Made by a program: the position numbers and the translations under genes. From Planctomycetales bacterium (lineage in GTDB: Bacteria > Planctomycetota > Planctomycetia > Pirellulales > Thermoguttaceae), in the NCBI GenBank assembly GCA_007119795.1, contig SKOZ01000096.1:1-20699 (forward strand): a stretch of 20,699 nucleotides of DNA, read 5' to 3'. The notes beneath the pieces are model-generated. The model searched no databases and was not told the origin of the DNA. It saw nothing but the letters and a program-made list of their open reading frames with translations. Below are positions 1 through 8,196 of the stretch, one piece after another. The stretch's first letter is position 1. Each line of letters starts with the position of its first letter.

Positions 1-399
1 GCCCACCCCGATTGGGACGAGTATCCCCGGATCGTCGGCGGCCGGTACGTCTTCACCGCCGGCGAGATCGACGGCACGGCGGTGGTCCCCTCGAGCTACC
101 GGCACGATGAGGAGATGCCTATCCGCGTTGCCGACGGCGATCACCCCATCACCCGCGGGCTGGAGGACTTCACCATCCGCGACGAGTGTTACAAGGATTA
201 CTACCGGGCGCCGGATGTCCGCGTGCTGCTGACCACCGACCATCCCGAAAACGACGAGAGCATCGCCTGGGTGCACCGCTACGGCCGGAGCCCGGTCTTC
301 TACCTGCAACTGGGACACGACCGGCACGCTTACGAGCACCCCGCCTTCCGCGAGTTGGTCCACCGGGGTATCCGCTGGGCTGCGGGAAGGCTGGAATAG
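1..399 (+). CDS. ThuA-like domain protein, 3' part
   Basis: The frame is open from base 1, so the N-terminus lies outside the window; 132 codons remain before the TAG. The visible part begins HPDWDEYPRIVGGRYVF and ends with YGRSPVFYLQLGHDRHAYE followed by HPAFRELVHRGIRWAAGRLE. This matches the C-terminal half of ThuA-like (trehalose-utilisation-type) domains: a flavodoxin/glutamine-amidotransferase-like fold with a conserved 'G-R-x-x-x-x-x-L-G-H-D' turn and a terminal 'F-R-x-L-x-x-x-G-I-x-W-A-x-G' helix. Planctomycetes carry many such proteins, often beside sugar-related oxidoreductases and glycosidases; their reaction is mostly unproven. No second domain follows, so this is either a ThuA-only protein or the end of a longer one. 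An internal GTG at 82 is just a codon within the domain. Confidence 0.85.
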   Translation, partial: AHPDWDEYPRIVGGRYVFTAGEIDGTAVVPSSYRHDEEMPIRVADGDHPITRGLEDFTIRDECYKDYYRAPDVRVLLTTDHPENDESIAWVHRYGRSPVFYLQLGHDRHAYEHPAFRELVHRGIRWAAGRLE

Positions 400-448
400 C
401 GCCTGGCTTACCCGGCTTGCCGGCTTCGCCGCGGCGGCAGAACTGGTC

Positions 449-477
449 TTGAACTGGGCGGGGCACTTCTCTAGCAT
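449..477 (+). promoter_or_regulatory. possible sigma-70-like promoter for the secretin gene
   Basis: TTGAAC at 449-454 and TAGCAT at 472-477 are separated by 17 bp, each matching four of six consensus bases. A start near 484 would give a leader of about 60 nt before the GTG at 544. The 144-bp gap between the ThuA-like gene and the secretin gene holds nothing else I can name. Confidence 0.3.
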
Positions 478-543
478 TCGCCCGCCTTACCCTGGCGGCG
501 GGCCCCCTGCCGCCCGTATTGTTCGAAGCCGACTCGATTCCGG

Positions 544-3500
544 GTGCCATTCGTGAGCTCGAACCAGAAAGTCCCCGCCGGTGCGCGCGTGGCGCTCGGT
601 GGAATGGTGCTGTGCGCGATCGTTTTCGCCCTCGCCCACGTGAAGACGGTCGGCGAGGCGCCGCGCGCGGCGGCGGGAGTGCCGGCGATTTTTCGGACGG
701 CCTCCTCGGGCGGCGGCCAACAAGAGGACGCCGCCGCGGCGCAGCCGGTGCGGGCCGCACCGGCTTCCGCCGGCGAATACCGCGTCTACTCCTTGCGCCA
801 TCAGCCGGCGGGCGAGACCGCGCGGATGCTCCGCGACATGCTCCCCGAAGACGACGAGGACCGCCACGTGGTGGCCGACGCGGAGTCGAGCCAGGTGCTC
901 GTGCGCGGCGGAGCCGAGACGCAGCGCCTGGCCCGGGAGCTGATCGAAGCCTTCGACGAGGCGCCCCAGCCGCCGCCGGCAGCGGACGAGGAGGCGGTGG
1001 TGGCCAGCTACGCGGTTCCCTCCGACCGGCACCAGGCGGTCCTGGCGAGCCTGGAGGCGCGTTACGGCGACCGCCGCGAAGTGCGGATCGGACGCGACCT
1101 GGTGGCGGGGCGTATTTTCGTGGTGGCGCCGCCGCAGGTTCAGGCCGAGATTGCCGAAGGGCTCGCCGCCGGCCGCCTTGGGGCCCGCCCGGAGAGTCTC
1201 CCGGCCGATGCCGACGCCGAACCGATCGGCCGGGTTCCCACGGTTCCCGTGGAGAGGCGTTACGCGCTGCGCCGGGCTCGCCCCGAGGCGGTCAAGCAGC
1301 GGCTCCGCGAGCTGCTCGGGCCGCGGCTGCGGCCGGCCGATCCGCGCGAGGAAGACCCGCAATCGTTCTACCTCGGCGAGGCGGCCGATCCGCAGCGGGC
1401 GACGATCGCCTTCGTCCAGCCCGACGGCGTCGTCGCCGTGCGGGGTCCCGAGGGGATGGTGGAACAGTTCGGCCGCCTCTTGGCCCACCTCGACCGACCG
1501 CGGACCGCCGACGGCCGCCTCATCCGCTTCCTCCCCATCCGCCACGCCGACCCGGCGCAGATCGAGGAGGCGGTACGCGCCTACCGCACCGGCCGGCTCG
1601 ACGGCCCCCCGCGCCCCTTCCGCCCGCAGGAGGCGCCCTGGGACGATCCGACGGACTACGAGGACGTACCACCGCTGGACCCCGACCTCCTGCGCGGCGG
1701 GGAGGAGAACTCCCAGGGAGCCCATTCCCCGCACGATCCGCCGGGGGCCTTCCCCCGCGAGGGGATCGAGCTGGTGGCCTGGCAGCCGTTCGATGAAGAG
1801 GAAGAGGAAGTGGAGCCCTTCGTGGTCGAGGAGTTCCCTCTCGACGATCCCCAAGTGCTCCGCGACCTGGGAATCGACGTCGAGGTCGAGACTCTCCCCG
1901 ACCTCGACGTGATCATCCTCCGCGGCCGCGAGCGCGACGTGCTGGAGATGATGCGGATCATCGAGGAGATCGAGAGGATCAGCCTGGAAACACGGCCGGA
2001 AATCGAGATCTACCCGCTCCGCCATGTCTCCGGGGAGTCGCTGGTGCCCATCATGGCGCAGGTGACCACCGATCTGCTCGGGGGGATGCAGGGGCGGGTG
2101 AGCGTTACACCCCTGGGCAAGCCCAACGCGCTCTTGATCATCGGCTGGGGCGAAGCCGTCGAGGCCATGAAGGAGCTCGTCTGGAAGCTCGACCGCCGCG
2201 TACCCCCGGAGACCGAGCTGCGCGTCTTCCGCCTGCGGCACGCCCCCGCGGCGCAGACGGCGGGGACGCTCCTGCAGTTCTACGCCGCCCGCCCGGGGCT
2301 GGGTACCCAGCTGCGGGTCTTCGCCGACCTCCGCCTCAATGCCCTCGTCGTGCAGGCGGCGCCGCGGGACATGGCCGAGGTCGCCTACTTCATCGAACGG
2401 ATCGACACGGACCACACGGAGGCCGTGGTGCAGGCGCGGATCTTCAAGCTGGAGAACACCCTGGCCGCCGACATTGCGGCCACCTTGCAGCAGGCGATCG
2501 ACGCCGCCCGGGGGGTGGGCATGGAGAAGTCCTCGGCGCTCGAGCTCCTCACCGTCGACCCGCTCGGCGAGCGGATCGTCCGCTCCGGCGTGCTGGCCGA
2601 CGTCCGCATCACACCCGACGCGCGGGCCAACACGCTGATCGTCTCGGCGCCCGCGGAAACCATGGACCTCCTGGAAACGCTGATCGGCGAGTTGGACGTC
2701 CCCACGGCCGTGGCCCAGATTCGGGTCTTCCGCGTGGTCAACGGCGACGCCGCGGCCCTGGTGCAGATGCTCATGACGCTGCTGCCCGCGCAGCCGCTGG
2801 CCACCGGCATGCAACTGGCCGAAGGCGATCCCTCGCTGGCACCCCTGCAATTCTCCGTCGACGCCCGCACGAACAGCATCGTGGCCACCGGTTCCGAGGG
2901 GAACCTGGAGCTCGTCGAGGCCCTCATCGTGCGACTCGACCTGCCCGACCCCCTGGCGCGGCAGACGACCGTGATCCGCCTGAAGAACGCCCCCGCGAAC
3001 GAGGTGGCCGTGGCGGTCAATGCCTTCCTCAGCAGCGAGCGGGCCCTGGCCCTGGCGGCGCCTGGCGTGATCCCCGCCTATCAGCAGATCGAACAGGAGG
3101 TCATCGTCGTCCCGGAGATGATCAGCAACGCCCTGATCGTCAGCGCCTCGGAGCGGTTCTTCGACCCCGTCGTGGAACTGATCGAAGAGCTCGACGCCGA
3201 GCCCGCCCAGGTGATGATCCAGGTACTCATCGCCGAGGTGACGCTGGGCGACCACGACGAGTTCGGCGTCGAGCTCGGCCTGCAGGACTCGCTCCTCTTC
3301 GACCGCAGCGTCCTCAGTGCCGACGGCCGCACGCTCGATCCGGGGTTCGAGTTCGTGGAAAGGTCTCCAGGAAACTCCGCGCGGCCCGAATCCCTGCAGA
3401 CCCGCGATCGCGTGGCCGGGCAGGGGGTCTCCCAGTTCAATATGGGACGGGTGAGCCCCGAACTGGGCTGGGGCGGCCTCATCCTCTCGGCGAGCAGCGA

Positions 3501-4551
3501 GAGCGTGAGCGTGCTCATCCGCGCCCTCCAGGAATCGAATCGGCTCGACGTCATCAGTCGCCCCCAAATCATGACCCTGGACAATCAGCCCGCCTGGATC
3601 CAGGTAGGCCAGCGGTTCCCCCGCATCGTCTCGACGCAGTTGACGCAGTTTGGACAGACCAATGTCGTCGATCTCGACGACGTCGGCCTCATCCTGGGCG
3701 TGACTCCCCGGGTCAGCCCCGAGGGCGTGGTGGTCATGGAGGTCGACGCCATGAAGTCCGAGATCGGCCCCGAGGCGGACGGCACGCCCATCGCCGTCAG
3801 CGAGGGCACGGTGATCCGCTCGCCGCCCATCAACATCACCACGGCGCAGACCACCGTGAGCGCGGCGACGGGGGAGACGATCGTCATCGGCGGCTTGATC
3901 ACGAAAAACACCCGCCGCATGCAGCGAGGCGTACCGTACCTCTCCGACATCCCCATCCTGGGCCTTGCCTTCCGCTACGACCTCATGGCCACCAATCGGA
4001 CCGAGCTGCTGATCATCCTCACCCCCCACGTCATCCGCACCCCGGAAGACGCCGAGCGGATCAAGCGGGTGGAATCGGCGCGGCTCCACTTCTGCCTGGC
4101 CGACGTCAACGCCATCCACGGCGAGTCGGGGCTCTGCGTGGCCGGCGACTGCTCCTCGGCCGACACGCAGGTCATCTACCCGCACGTCGACCCCCGAGGG
4201 CGGGGCGTCCAGCCGCAGCCCACGCTGGCCCCGCCTGAGGAACCCTGGCCGGCCGAGGGAGAATTCCTGCCACCCGGGGCTCGGATCCTCCGCGACATGC
4301 CGCTCGAAGGCGATGATGACGTCTTCGAGGAACCGCCCACCATCCCCCCGCACCATGATGGCGGTACCAACGGCGCAGCGCTGCCGCCTCCCGCGCCCGC
4401 CCCTGCCGCCCGCGGCCCCTTCTCGGCCATGAATCCCTTCCGCGCCTGGAAACACCAACGCGCCGAGCAGACGGACGGTCTCCGCCTGCAAAACGTCGGG
4501 GCCGCCGAGGAGACCTCACGATTCGGGGGGCTGGGGCTCTGGCGCCGATAG
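544..4551 (+). CDS. large secretin (GspD/PilQ-type) with multiple N-domains
   Basis: Outer-membrane secretin forming a multimeric gated channel of a type II secretion, type IV pilus or tight-adherence-type machine. The 1335-residue product starts with a basic stretch and a hydrophobic segment (about residues 16-33). About ten short alpha/beta segments of N-domain character follow (roughly 78-139, 153-210, 238-318, 325-350, 445-480, 487-551, 559-624, 631-718, 725-799, 807-886), several carrying the 'L-R-H-x-x-A' and 'N-x-L-I-V-x-A' signatures. A proline/acidic linker occupies about 352-435. The secretin core runs from VMIQVLIAEVTL (890) through VISRPQIMTLDNQPAW (1003) and GVPYLSDIPILGLAFR (1129) to ELLIILTPHVIR (1154). 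A 170-residue proline-rich tail follows. GspD and PilQ are usually 600-800 residues, so this is nearly double. The GTG start at 544 was chosen because it gives a basic N-region; there is no clear Shine-Dalgarno, and GTG 553 or ATG 604 are alternatives. No other secretion gene is in the window. Confidence 0.93.
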   Translation: MPFVSSNQKVPAGARVALGGMVLCAIVFALAHVKTVGEAPRAAAGVPAIFRTASSGGGQQEDAAAAQPVRAAPASAGEYRVYSLRHQPAGETARMLRDMLPEDDEDRHVVADAESSQVLVRGGAETQRLARELIEAFDEAPQPPPAADEEAVVASYAVPSDRHQAVLASLEARYGDRREVRIGRDLVAGRIFVVAPPQVQAEIAEGLAAGRLGARPESLPADADAEPIGRVPTVPVERRYALRRARPEAVKQRLRELLGPRLRPADPREEDPQSFYLGEAADPQRATIAFVQPDGVVAVRGPEGMVEQFGRLLAHLDRPRTADGRLIRFLPIRHADPAQIEEAVRAYRTGRLDGPPRPFRPQEAPWDDPTDYEDVPPLDPDLLRGGEENSQGAHSPHDPPGAFPREGIELVAWQPFDEEEEEVEPFVVEEFPLDDPQVLRDLGIDVEVETLPDLDVIILRGRERDVLEMMRIIEEIERISLETRPEIEIYPLRHVSGESLVPIMAQVTTDLLGGMQGRVSVTPLGKPNALLIIGWGEAVEAMKELVWKLDRRVPPETELRVFRLRHAPAAQTAGTLLQFYAARPGLGTQLRVFADLRLNALVVQAAPRDMAEVAYFIERIDTDHTEAVVQARIFKLENTLAADIAATLQQAIDAARGVGMEKSSALELLTVDPLGERIVRSGVLADVRITPDARANTLIVSAPAETMDLLETLIGELDVPTAVAQIRVFRVVNGDAAALVQMLMTLLPAQPLATGMQLAEGDPSLAPLQFSVDARTNSIVATGSEGNLELVEALIVRLDLPDPLARQTTVIRLKNAPANEVAVAVNAFLSSERALALAAPGVIPAYQQIEQEVIVVPEMISNALIVSASERFFDPVVELIEELDAEPAQVMIQVLIAEVTLGDHDEFGVELGLQDSLLFDRSVLSADGRTLDPGFEFVERSPGNSARPESLQTRDRVAGQGVSQFNMGRVSPELGWGGLILSASSESVSVLIRALQESNRLDVISRPQIMTLDNQPAWIQVGQRFPRIVSTQLTQFGQTNVVDLDDVGLILGVTPRVSPEGVVVMEVDAMKSEIGPEADGTPIAVSEGTVIRSPPINITTAQTTVSAATGETIVIGGLITKNTRRMQRGVPYLSDIPILGLAFRYDLMATNRTELLIILTPHVIRTPEDAERIKRVESARLHFCLADVNAIHGESGLCVAGDCSSADTQVIYPHVDPRGRGVQPQPTLAPPEEPWPAEGEFLPPGARILRDMPLEGDDDVFEEPPTIPPHHDGGTNGAALPPPAPAPAARGPFSAMNPFRAWKHQRAEQTDGLRLQNVGAAEETSRFGGLGLWRR

Positions 4552-4663
4552 CCAACGGGAACAGCGAACCGCCCCTTGCAGGCCGGGCGTTCCTGTCCGA
4601 CCCCAGGGGACGACGGGAGACCGATCGACGGCCGGTGGCTGGAAACGAGCGCTGCATCCTCGT

Positions 4664-4696
4664 CACCCACCACTCGCCACGCACCACCCACCACTC
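4664..4696. repeat. short direct repeat CACCCACCACTC (two copies)
   Basis: The 12-mer CACCCACCACTC occurs at 4664-4675 and 4685-4696 (period 21) within a C/A-rich stretch ending 12 bp before the lipoprotein ATG. It lies in the 157-bp gap after the secretin gene, where no promoter or Shine-Dalgarno is clear. It may be a simple-sequence remnant. Confidence 0.6.
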
Positions 4697-4708
4697 ACTT
4701 CCGGCACC

Positions 4709-5746
4709 ATGAACCACCCTTGCTGGCAACGCGCTGCCGCCCCCTGCCGCCTCGTCGTCGCCGCATTGCTGGCCGCGGCGCAGGCGGGATGCTCGACGCT
4801 GGAGCTGCCCCCCGAGGTGCCCCTGCTGGGGATCGAGGCCCGGCCGCAGCCTCCCTCGCGGATGACCGACTTGTGGAGCTACGTCGTGCTGCGTCAGCCG
4901 GGCGAGACGAGTGTCCGCGGCTTCGGCGGGCGGATCATGTTCTACGGGCGGACGAGCCATCGGCCCGTCCGCGTCGAAGGGACGCTCACGGTATTCGCCT
5001 TCGACGCCGACGAAGACGATCCGGACAACGTGATCCCGGAAAAGAAGTACATCTTTACTCCCGAGCAGTTCGCCCGCTATTACAGCCGTTCCGACTTGGG
5101 GCACTCGTACAGCGTTTGGCTGCCCTGGGACGAGGTGGGTGGGCCGCCGCGGAACTTGAGCCTGATCGCCCGCTTCGAGTCGGCGACCGGAGAGACCGTC
5201 TTCGGCCAGCCGTCCAGCCAGAAGCTGCCCGGATTCGGGAGCAAGTCGAAACAGCCCCCCGAACCACAGGCATCAGACCGCACGGAGGCAGGCGGCGACG
5301 AGGACCAACCTTCGCCCGCAGCCGAGACAGAACCCGCGGCGGCGAGGACCGATAGCATCGTGCTGCCGCCGCAGTTCAGTCGCCAACTGCTGGGGACCGC
5401 GGCGCCCGCCCGCTCCGCTTCAGACGGCGGGAAGGATAAGGAGCCTGCCGGGCTGCGCTCCGGCGACACCCCGCCTCCTGATACGCAAACGAAAGAGCTG
5501 CCAAGCGATCCCGACGCAGCCGCCGAGGAGGAGCCTGCCGACGCGCCGCCACCCGACCCCGACGCAGCCGCCGAGGAGGAACCTACGGACTCCCCGCGCC
5601 CTGAATCACCAGCTCATTCTGTACTCGAGAGATTCCGGGCTCAAACCGGACCAGACGCTCCGCGAGGTCGCGTTCCGACGCAGAAACCACTTCACCCCGC
5701 AGCGTCGCCGTCCGCTCCTCCAGCGACACCTCGATTGCCGAATTGA
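4709..5746 (+). CDS. putative planctomycete lipoprotein downstream of secretin
   Basis: A 345-residue protein of unknown function. Residues 1-27 are a signal sequence and Cys28 (AAAQAGCST) is a plausible lipidation site, although Gln at -3 is atypical for a lipobox. The conserved-looking part is about residues 30-180 and includes RMTDLWSYVVLRQPGE, RGFGGRIMFYG, VEGTLTVFAFDAD, LGHSYSVWLPWDEVGG and LSLIARFES; I recall similar proteins in planctomycetes, without known function. Residues 180-345 are low-complexity, rich in Pro, Glu, Asp and Ala, with an imperfect 16-residue duplication (DPDAAAEEEPADAPPP). It starts 157 bp after the secretin stop on the same strand, so the two may be co-transcribed. 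A pilotin-like or accessory role for the secretin is possible but only inferred from position. The last 164 bp overlap the end of the opposite-strand BON gene, suggesting that an original stop codon was lost. No Shine-Dalgarno is visible. Confidence 0.75.
   Translation: MNHPCWQRAAAPCRLVVAALLAAAQAGCSTLELPPEVPLLGIEARPQPPSRMTDLWSYVVLRQPGETSVRGFGGRIMFYGRTSHRPVRVEGTLTVFAFDADEDDPDNVIPEKKYIFTPEQFARYYSRSDLGHSYSVWLPWDEVGGPPRNLSLIARFESATGETVFGQPSSQKLPGFGSKSKQPPEPQASDRTEAGGDEDQPSPAAETEPAAARTDSIVLPPQFSRQLLGTAAPARSASDGGKDKEPAGLRSGDTPPPDTQTKELPSDPDAAAEEEPADAPPPDPDAAAEEEPTDSPRPESPAHSVLERFRAQTGPDAPRGRVPTQKPLHPAASPSAPPATPRLPN
5510..5584 (+). repeat. 48-bp imperfect tandem duplication inside lipoprotein gene
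   Basis: CCCGACGCAGCCGCCGAGGA occurs at 5510 and again at 5558, a period of 48 bp (16 codons). The copies drift apart after GAACCT/GAGCCT. The period is a multiple of three, so copy-number change would keep the frame. The segment encodes the acidic DPDAAAEEEP motif twice. Confidence 0.85.
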
Positions 5747-6251
5747 AGCGCCGGGTGAGGATCTCCGCAACCTCCTGCGAGGCGGCCTCGGCCCGGGCCG
5801 TCACCTGGGCAGGCTCCACCTCCTGGGCGAGCATGTCCATGCTGAGCCGCGGCGTGTAGAGGTTCAAGCGGCGCGCGGGCTGGGCACCGCGGTTGATGGC
5901 GGCGGCAGCGGCGTCGTTGTTATTGATCGCCGGACGCGCCGCTGCGGCTTGCGCAGCGGCCGCTTCCGCCGCTTGGATGGCCTCGGCGGTTTGCCCGCCG
6001 CGGCCCCCGATGAAGGTGCTCGGATCGGCCGGGGCTCCCGCACCGACGAACGCGCCGGGGTCGCGGGCATCGCGGAGGGCGCGCAGTCCCATGCCGAAGC
6101 CCTCCATGCCCATCGGCGCCACACCAGGCGGCCCGCCGCCCTGCCCGCGCATCTGCGCTATGGGGTTGCCCATGGCCGGCCGCTGCTGAGCCTCTGCGGT
6201 CGAGACGGCTAGTGCCGCCACCGCCAGAACGAGCGTTCCCAGCGTACGCAT
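5583..6251 (-). CDS. secreted BON-domain protein
   Basis: A 222-residue exported protein. Residues 1-21 form a typical signal peptide (MRTLGTLVLAVAALAVSTAEA). Residues 22-60 are rich in Gly, Met and Pro, and 88-120 are rich in Ala. A C-terminal BON domain occupies about 153-216, seen in the pattern EVAEILTRRF, IEVSLEERTATLRGEVVS and GISRVQNELVI. BON domains bind membranes or other envelope proteins and occur in OsmY-like and secretin-associated proteins. The ATG at 6251 was chosen because it begins the signal peptide and has AAAGGAG a few bases upstream; the open frame continues further upstream without support. A promoter match lies about 80 bp upstream. The gene converges on the lipoprotein gene and overlaps it by 164 bp. 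Confidence 0.85.
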   Translation of the reverse strand: MRTLGTLVLAVAALAVSTAEAQQRPAMGNPIAQMRGQGGGPPGVAPMGMEGFGMGLRALRDARDPGAFVGAGAPADPSTFIGGRGGQTAEAIQAAEAAAAQAAAARPAINNNDAAAAAINRGAQPARRLNLYTPRLSMDMLAQEVEPAQVTARAEAASQEVAEILTRRFNSAIEVSLEERTATLRGEVVSASERDLAERLVRFEPGISRVQNELVIQGAGSP

Positions 6252-6334
6252 CGCTTCGCTCCTTTCCCCCCCCAGGCTGTCGCCCCCTTTACCCTTCCCT
6301 GGAACGCAGTCCGCGAACAGAAAGTTACTACAGT

Positions 6335-6364
6335 ATTTTACCGCATCGGGAAGGCGCCTGCCAA
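6335..6364 (-). promoter_or_regulatory. sigma-70-like promoter for the BON gene
   Basis: On the minus strand TTGGCA (6364-6359) and TAAAAT (6340-6335) are separated by 18 bp, each matching five of six consensus bases. Transcription would start near 6328, giving a leader of about 77 nt. The match stands out in a locally AT-rich patch within the 236-bp divergent gap 6252-6487. I saw no equally good promoter for the plus-strand gene at 6488. Confidence 0.5.
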
Positions 6365-6487
6365 CAGGGTTCCTCGTCGAAAAAACCCTCTTGCAGCCCC
6401 ACCCCGGCAGGCGGCCTGCTAAGATGACTATTTCGACGGTCCGCCCATCGCGGCTCCGCAAAAACGCCCCCAGGAACCGATTCTCTC

Positions 6488-7168
6488 ATGCGATTCCCCC
6501 TGCTGCTCGACCCCGCGCCCTTTCGCCTCGACGTGGGAGCGATCCTCCATCCCACCACGATTCCCCTCGACGATGCGGTGGCGGATTCGGCTCGGACCCT
6601 CGTTGGCCAGGCCGAGTCGGTGGCCCGCCCGCGGGCCTTCCTGCGGGCGGCACGGGTCGATCGCCTGGGAGACGATGGGGCTGTCGTCGTGGGAGGGGTA
6701 CGACTGGTGAGCCATCTGCTGCAGCGCCAATTGGAGGGTAACGCCGTCGTCTATCCCTTCCTGGCGACCTGTGGGCGAGAACTGGACGCCTGGGCGGCGG
6801 CAATCGACCCCTCGGACCTCCTGGGCCGCTATTTCGCCGAGGTCATCAAGGAACATGCCGTACAACAGGCCGTCGCCGCAGCCTTGGACCGCCTGCAACC
6901 GGCTCTGGACGGCCAAGCCGTGGGGATCATGAACCCCGGCTCGCTCGAGGATTGGCCGCTGACCGAACAGGCGAGTCTCTTCCGTCTCTTCGAGGGGCAA
7001 GATCGGGAACTGGGCGTAACGCTCACGGAGAGCTCCCTGATGGTTCCCACGAAGTCGGTCTCAGGTCTGGCGTTTGCCAGCGCGACGGGCTTCGTGCCCT
7101 GCCAACTCTGCTCCCGGCCCGACTGCCCCGGCCGCCGCGCCCCGTACAACCCCGCCGAGCACCCCTAA
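6488..7168 (+). CDS. stand-alone methionine synthase activation-domain-like protein
   Basis: A 226-residue protein resembling the vitamin B12-dependent methionine synthase (MetH) activation domain. That domain binds S-adenosylmethionine and supports reductive remethylation of an oxidised corrinoid cofactor. Seen here: LAxCGRELD-type helix (92-100), ALDxxQ helix (132-138), the turn GIMNPGSLEDWPLTEQ (146-161), GVTLTESSLMVPTKSVSGL (176-194) and a C-terminal cysteine cluster CQLCSRPDCPGR (Cys205, 208, 213). The Cys cluster and the MNPGS variant are typical, as I recall, of the stand-alone family found with corrinoid methyltransferases rather than of full-length MetH. No corrinoid protein, methyltransferase or MetH core is in the window, so the partner must be elsewhere. 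The start ATG at 6488 has a weak AGGA about 12 nt upstream. It is cytoplasmic, with no signal peptide. Confidence 0.82.
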   Translation: MRFPLLLDPAPFRLDVGAILHPTTIPLDDAVADSARTLVGQAESVARPRAFLRAARVDRLGDDGAVVVGGVRLVSHLLQRQLEGNAVVYPFLATCGRELDAWAAAIDPSDLLGRYFAEVIKEHAVQQAVAAALDRLQPALDGQAVGIMNPGSLEDWPLTEQASLFRLFEGQDRELGVTLTESSLMVPTKSVSGLAFASATGFVPCQLCSRPDCPGRRAPYNPAEHP

Positions 7169-7184
7169 GTTAGGTCATTAATGT

Positions 7185-7199
7185 TACCCGCAACGGGTA
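7185..7199. other. small hairpin between convergent genes
   Basis: TACCCG-CAA-CGGGTA is a perfect 6-bp stem with a 3-nt loop, lying 17 bp after the plus-strand stop in the 118-bp gap between two convergent genes. It could help terminate transcription, but no T-run follows on either strand, so it is not a standard Rho-independent terminator. Confidence 0.4.
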
Positions 7200-7286
7200 C
7201 AGGGCGTCTACCCCGGTTCAGACTCGCATCGCAACCGAGTGCTGCTCCGCAAGACCCGGTCCATTAGGGGGGGTCGATTCACTGTA

Positions 7287-8099
7287 TTACGGAGCATCTC
7301 GGCGGCAGAAGAGGAACTCGTTGCACCCCATCCGCCGGCCGCAAGTCGTGAGCTTCTCGAGGACGAGCCCCCGGTCGCGGAAGAATTCGACGACGGCCTC
7401 CGGCCGGGCGACCTCGAAGGGATAGCCCCCCAGCCAGTCCCAGGTATCGTGCCAGAGCGACATGCCGCGGGGAGCCGGGCCGCGGCCAGAAAGCTTTCGC
7501 ACCAGCCAGCGGGCGCCGAACAGGTAGGGGACGTGCACCGTAGCGAGCAGGGTCGCGGCCACGCGGCTCCTGTTGTAGGCCCGCTTGACGAGCCCCCAGT
7601 AGCGGCTGATCCAGCCCTGGTCGTTATAGACGGCGAGGAAGAGCCGCCCCTCCGGCGCCAGGCAATCGACGACGTTGGCGAAGGCCGCGTACATATTGCC
7701 GGTGTGGTGCAGCACGCCCCAGGCGTAGACGACGTCGAAGCGGCCCAGCCCGGCCAGGTATTCCCGGTCGAGCACCGAGCCCTCTTCGACAGTCCAGTGG
7801 GAATCGCCGCTCGCATAGCGGCGCCGCAGCTCGGCGGTGCAGGCGACCGACTGGGGATCGTAGTCGAAGGAGTGGACCTGGGCGCCGAGGTTGCGGGCGG
7901 CCAGACTGAAGAGCCCGCTGCCGGCGCCCACGTCGAGAAAACGCTTCCCTTCGAGGCTCGTCACCTCGAGCATCGCGCAGAGCGACTGCTCGGCCTGGCG
8001 GATCCGCTCGTCGTCGAGCACCTCCAGGAACCGCGACCAGTTCTCGCCGAAGGCGAAGCGGTTCCCGGCACAGGTTTCTTCAGCATGTTGCGAAGGCAT
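7287..8099 (-). CDS. class I SAM-dependent methyltransferase
   Basis: A 270-residue Rossmann-fold methyltransferase; the substrate is unknown. Motif I is FLDVGAGSGLFSLAA (54-68), with Asp56 and the Gly-rich loop binding SAM. The acidic end of strand 2 is HSFDYDPQSV (76-85). Motif IV is FDVVYAWGVLHHTGNM (121-136) and the post-motif strand is LAPEGRLFLAVYN (147-159). A C-terminal region with YRSR/HDTWDWLGGYPFEVARP-like features (about 170-235) is seen in methyltransferases near sugar or lipid modification genes, and LGGYPFE followed by 'V-x-F-F-x-x-x-G' is typical of that subgroup. Overall it resembles UbiG/Methyltransf_11-type enzymes. The ATG at 8099 gives the usual N-terminal length; no strong Shine-Dalgarno is present. 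It converges with the activation-domain gene and diverges from the glycosidase gene across the repeat region. Confidence 0.88.
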   Translation of the reverse strand: MPSQHAEETCAGNRFAFGENWSRFLEVLDDERIRQAEQSLCAMLEVTSLEGKRFLDVGAGSGLFSLAARNLGAQVHSFDYDPQSVACTAELRRRYASGDSHWTVEEGSVLDREYLAGLGRFDVVYAWGVLHHTGNMYAAFANVVDCLAPEGRLFLAVYNDQGWISRYWGLVKRAYNRSRVAATLLATVHVPYLFGARWLVRKLSGRGPAPRGMSLWHDTWDWLGGYPFEVARPEAVVEFFRDRGLVLEKLTTCGRRMGCNEFLFCRRDAP

Positions 8100-8196
8100 C
8101 GACGGGCCTCGGCGGAAAGCTCGCGGGCAGGTACTCGTTGCCCAGAACGCATATTATCACGACACCGTCTCTCGCAGTCCACGGTGGTCGGGGCCC

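Noticed and set aside
487..4491. 1334-codon open frame on the minus strand
   Set aside because: It is antisense to the secretin, whose domains are unmistakable. The translation has no family pattern and is rich in Arg, Gly, His and Asp, as expected for the complementary frame of GC-rich coding DNA.
7185..7199. Rho-independent terminator
   Set aside because: The stem is real, but no T-run follows on either side.
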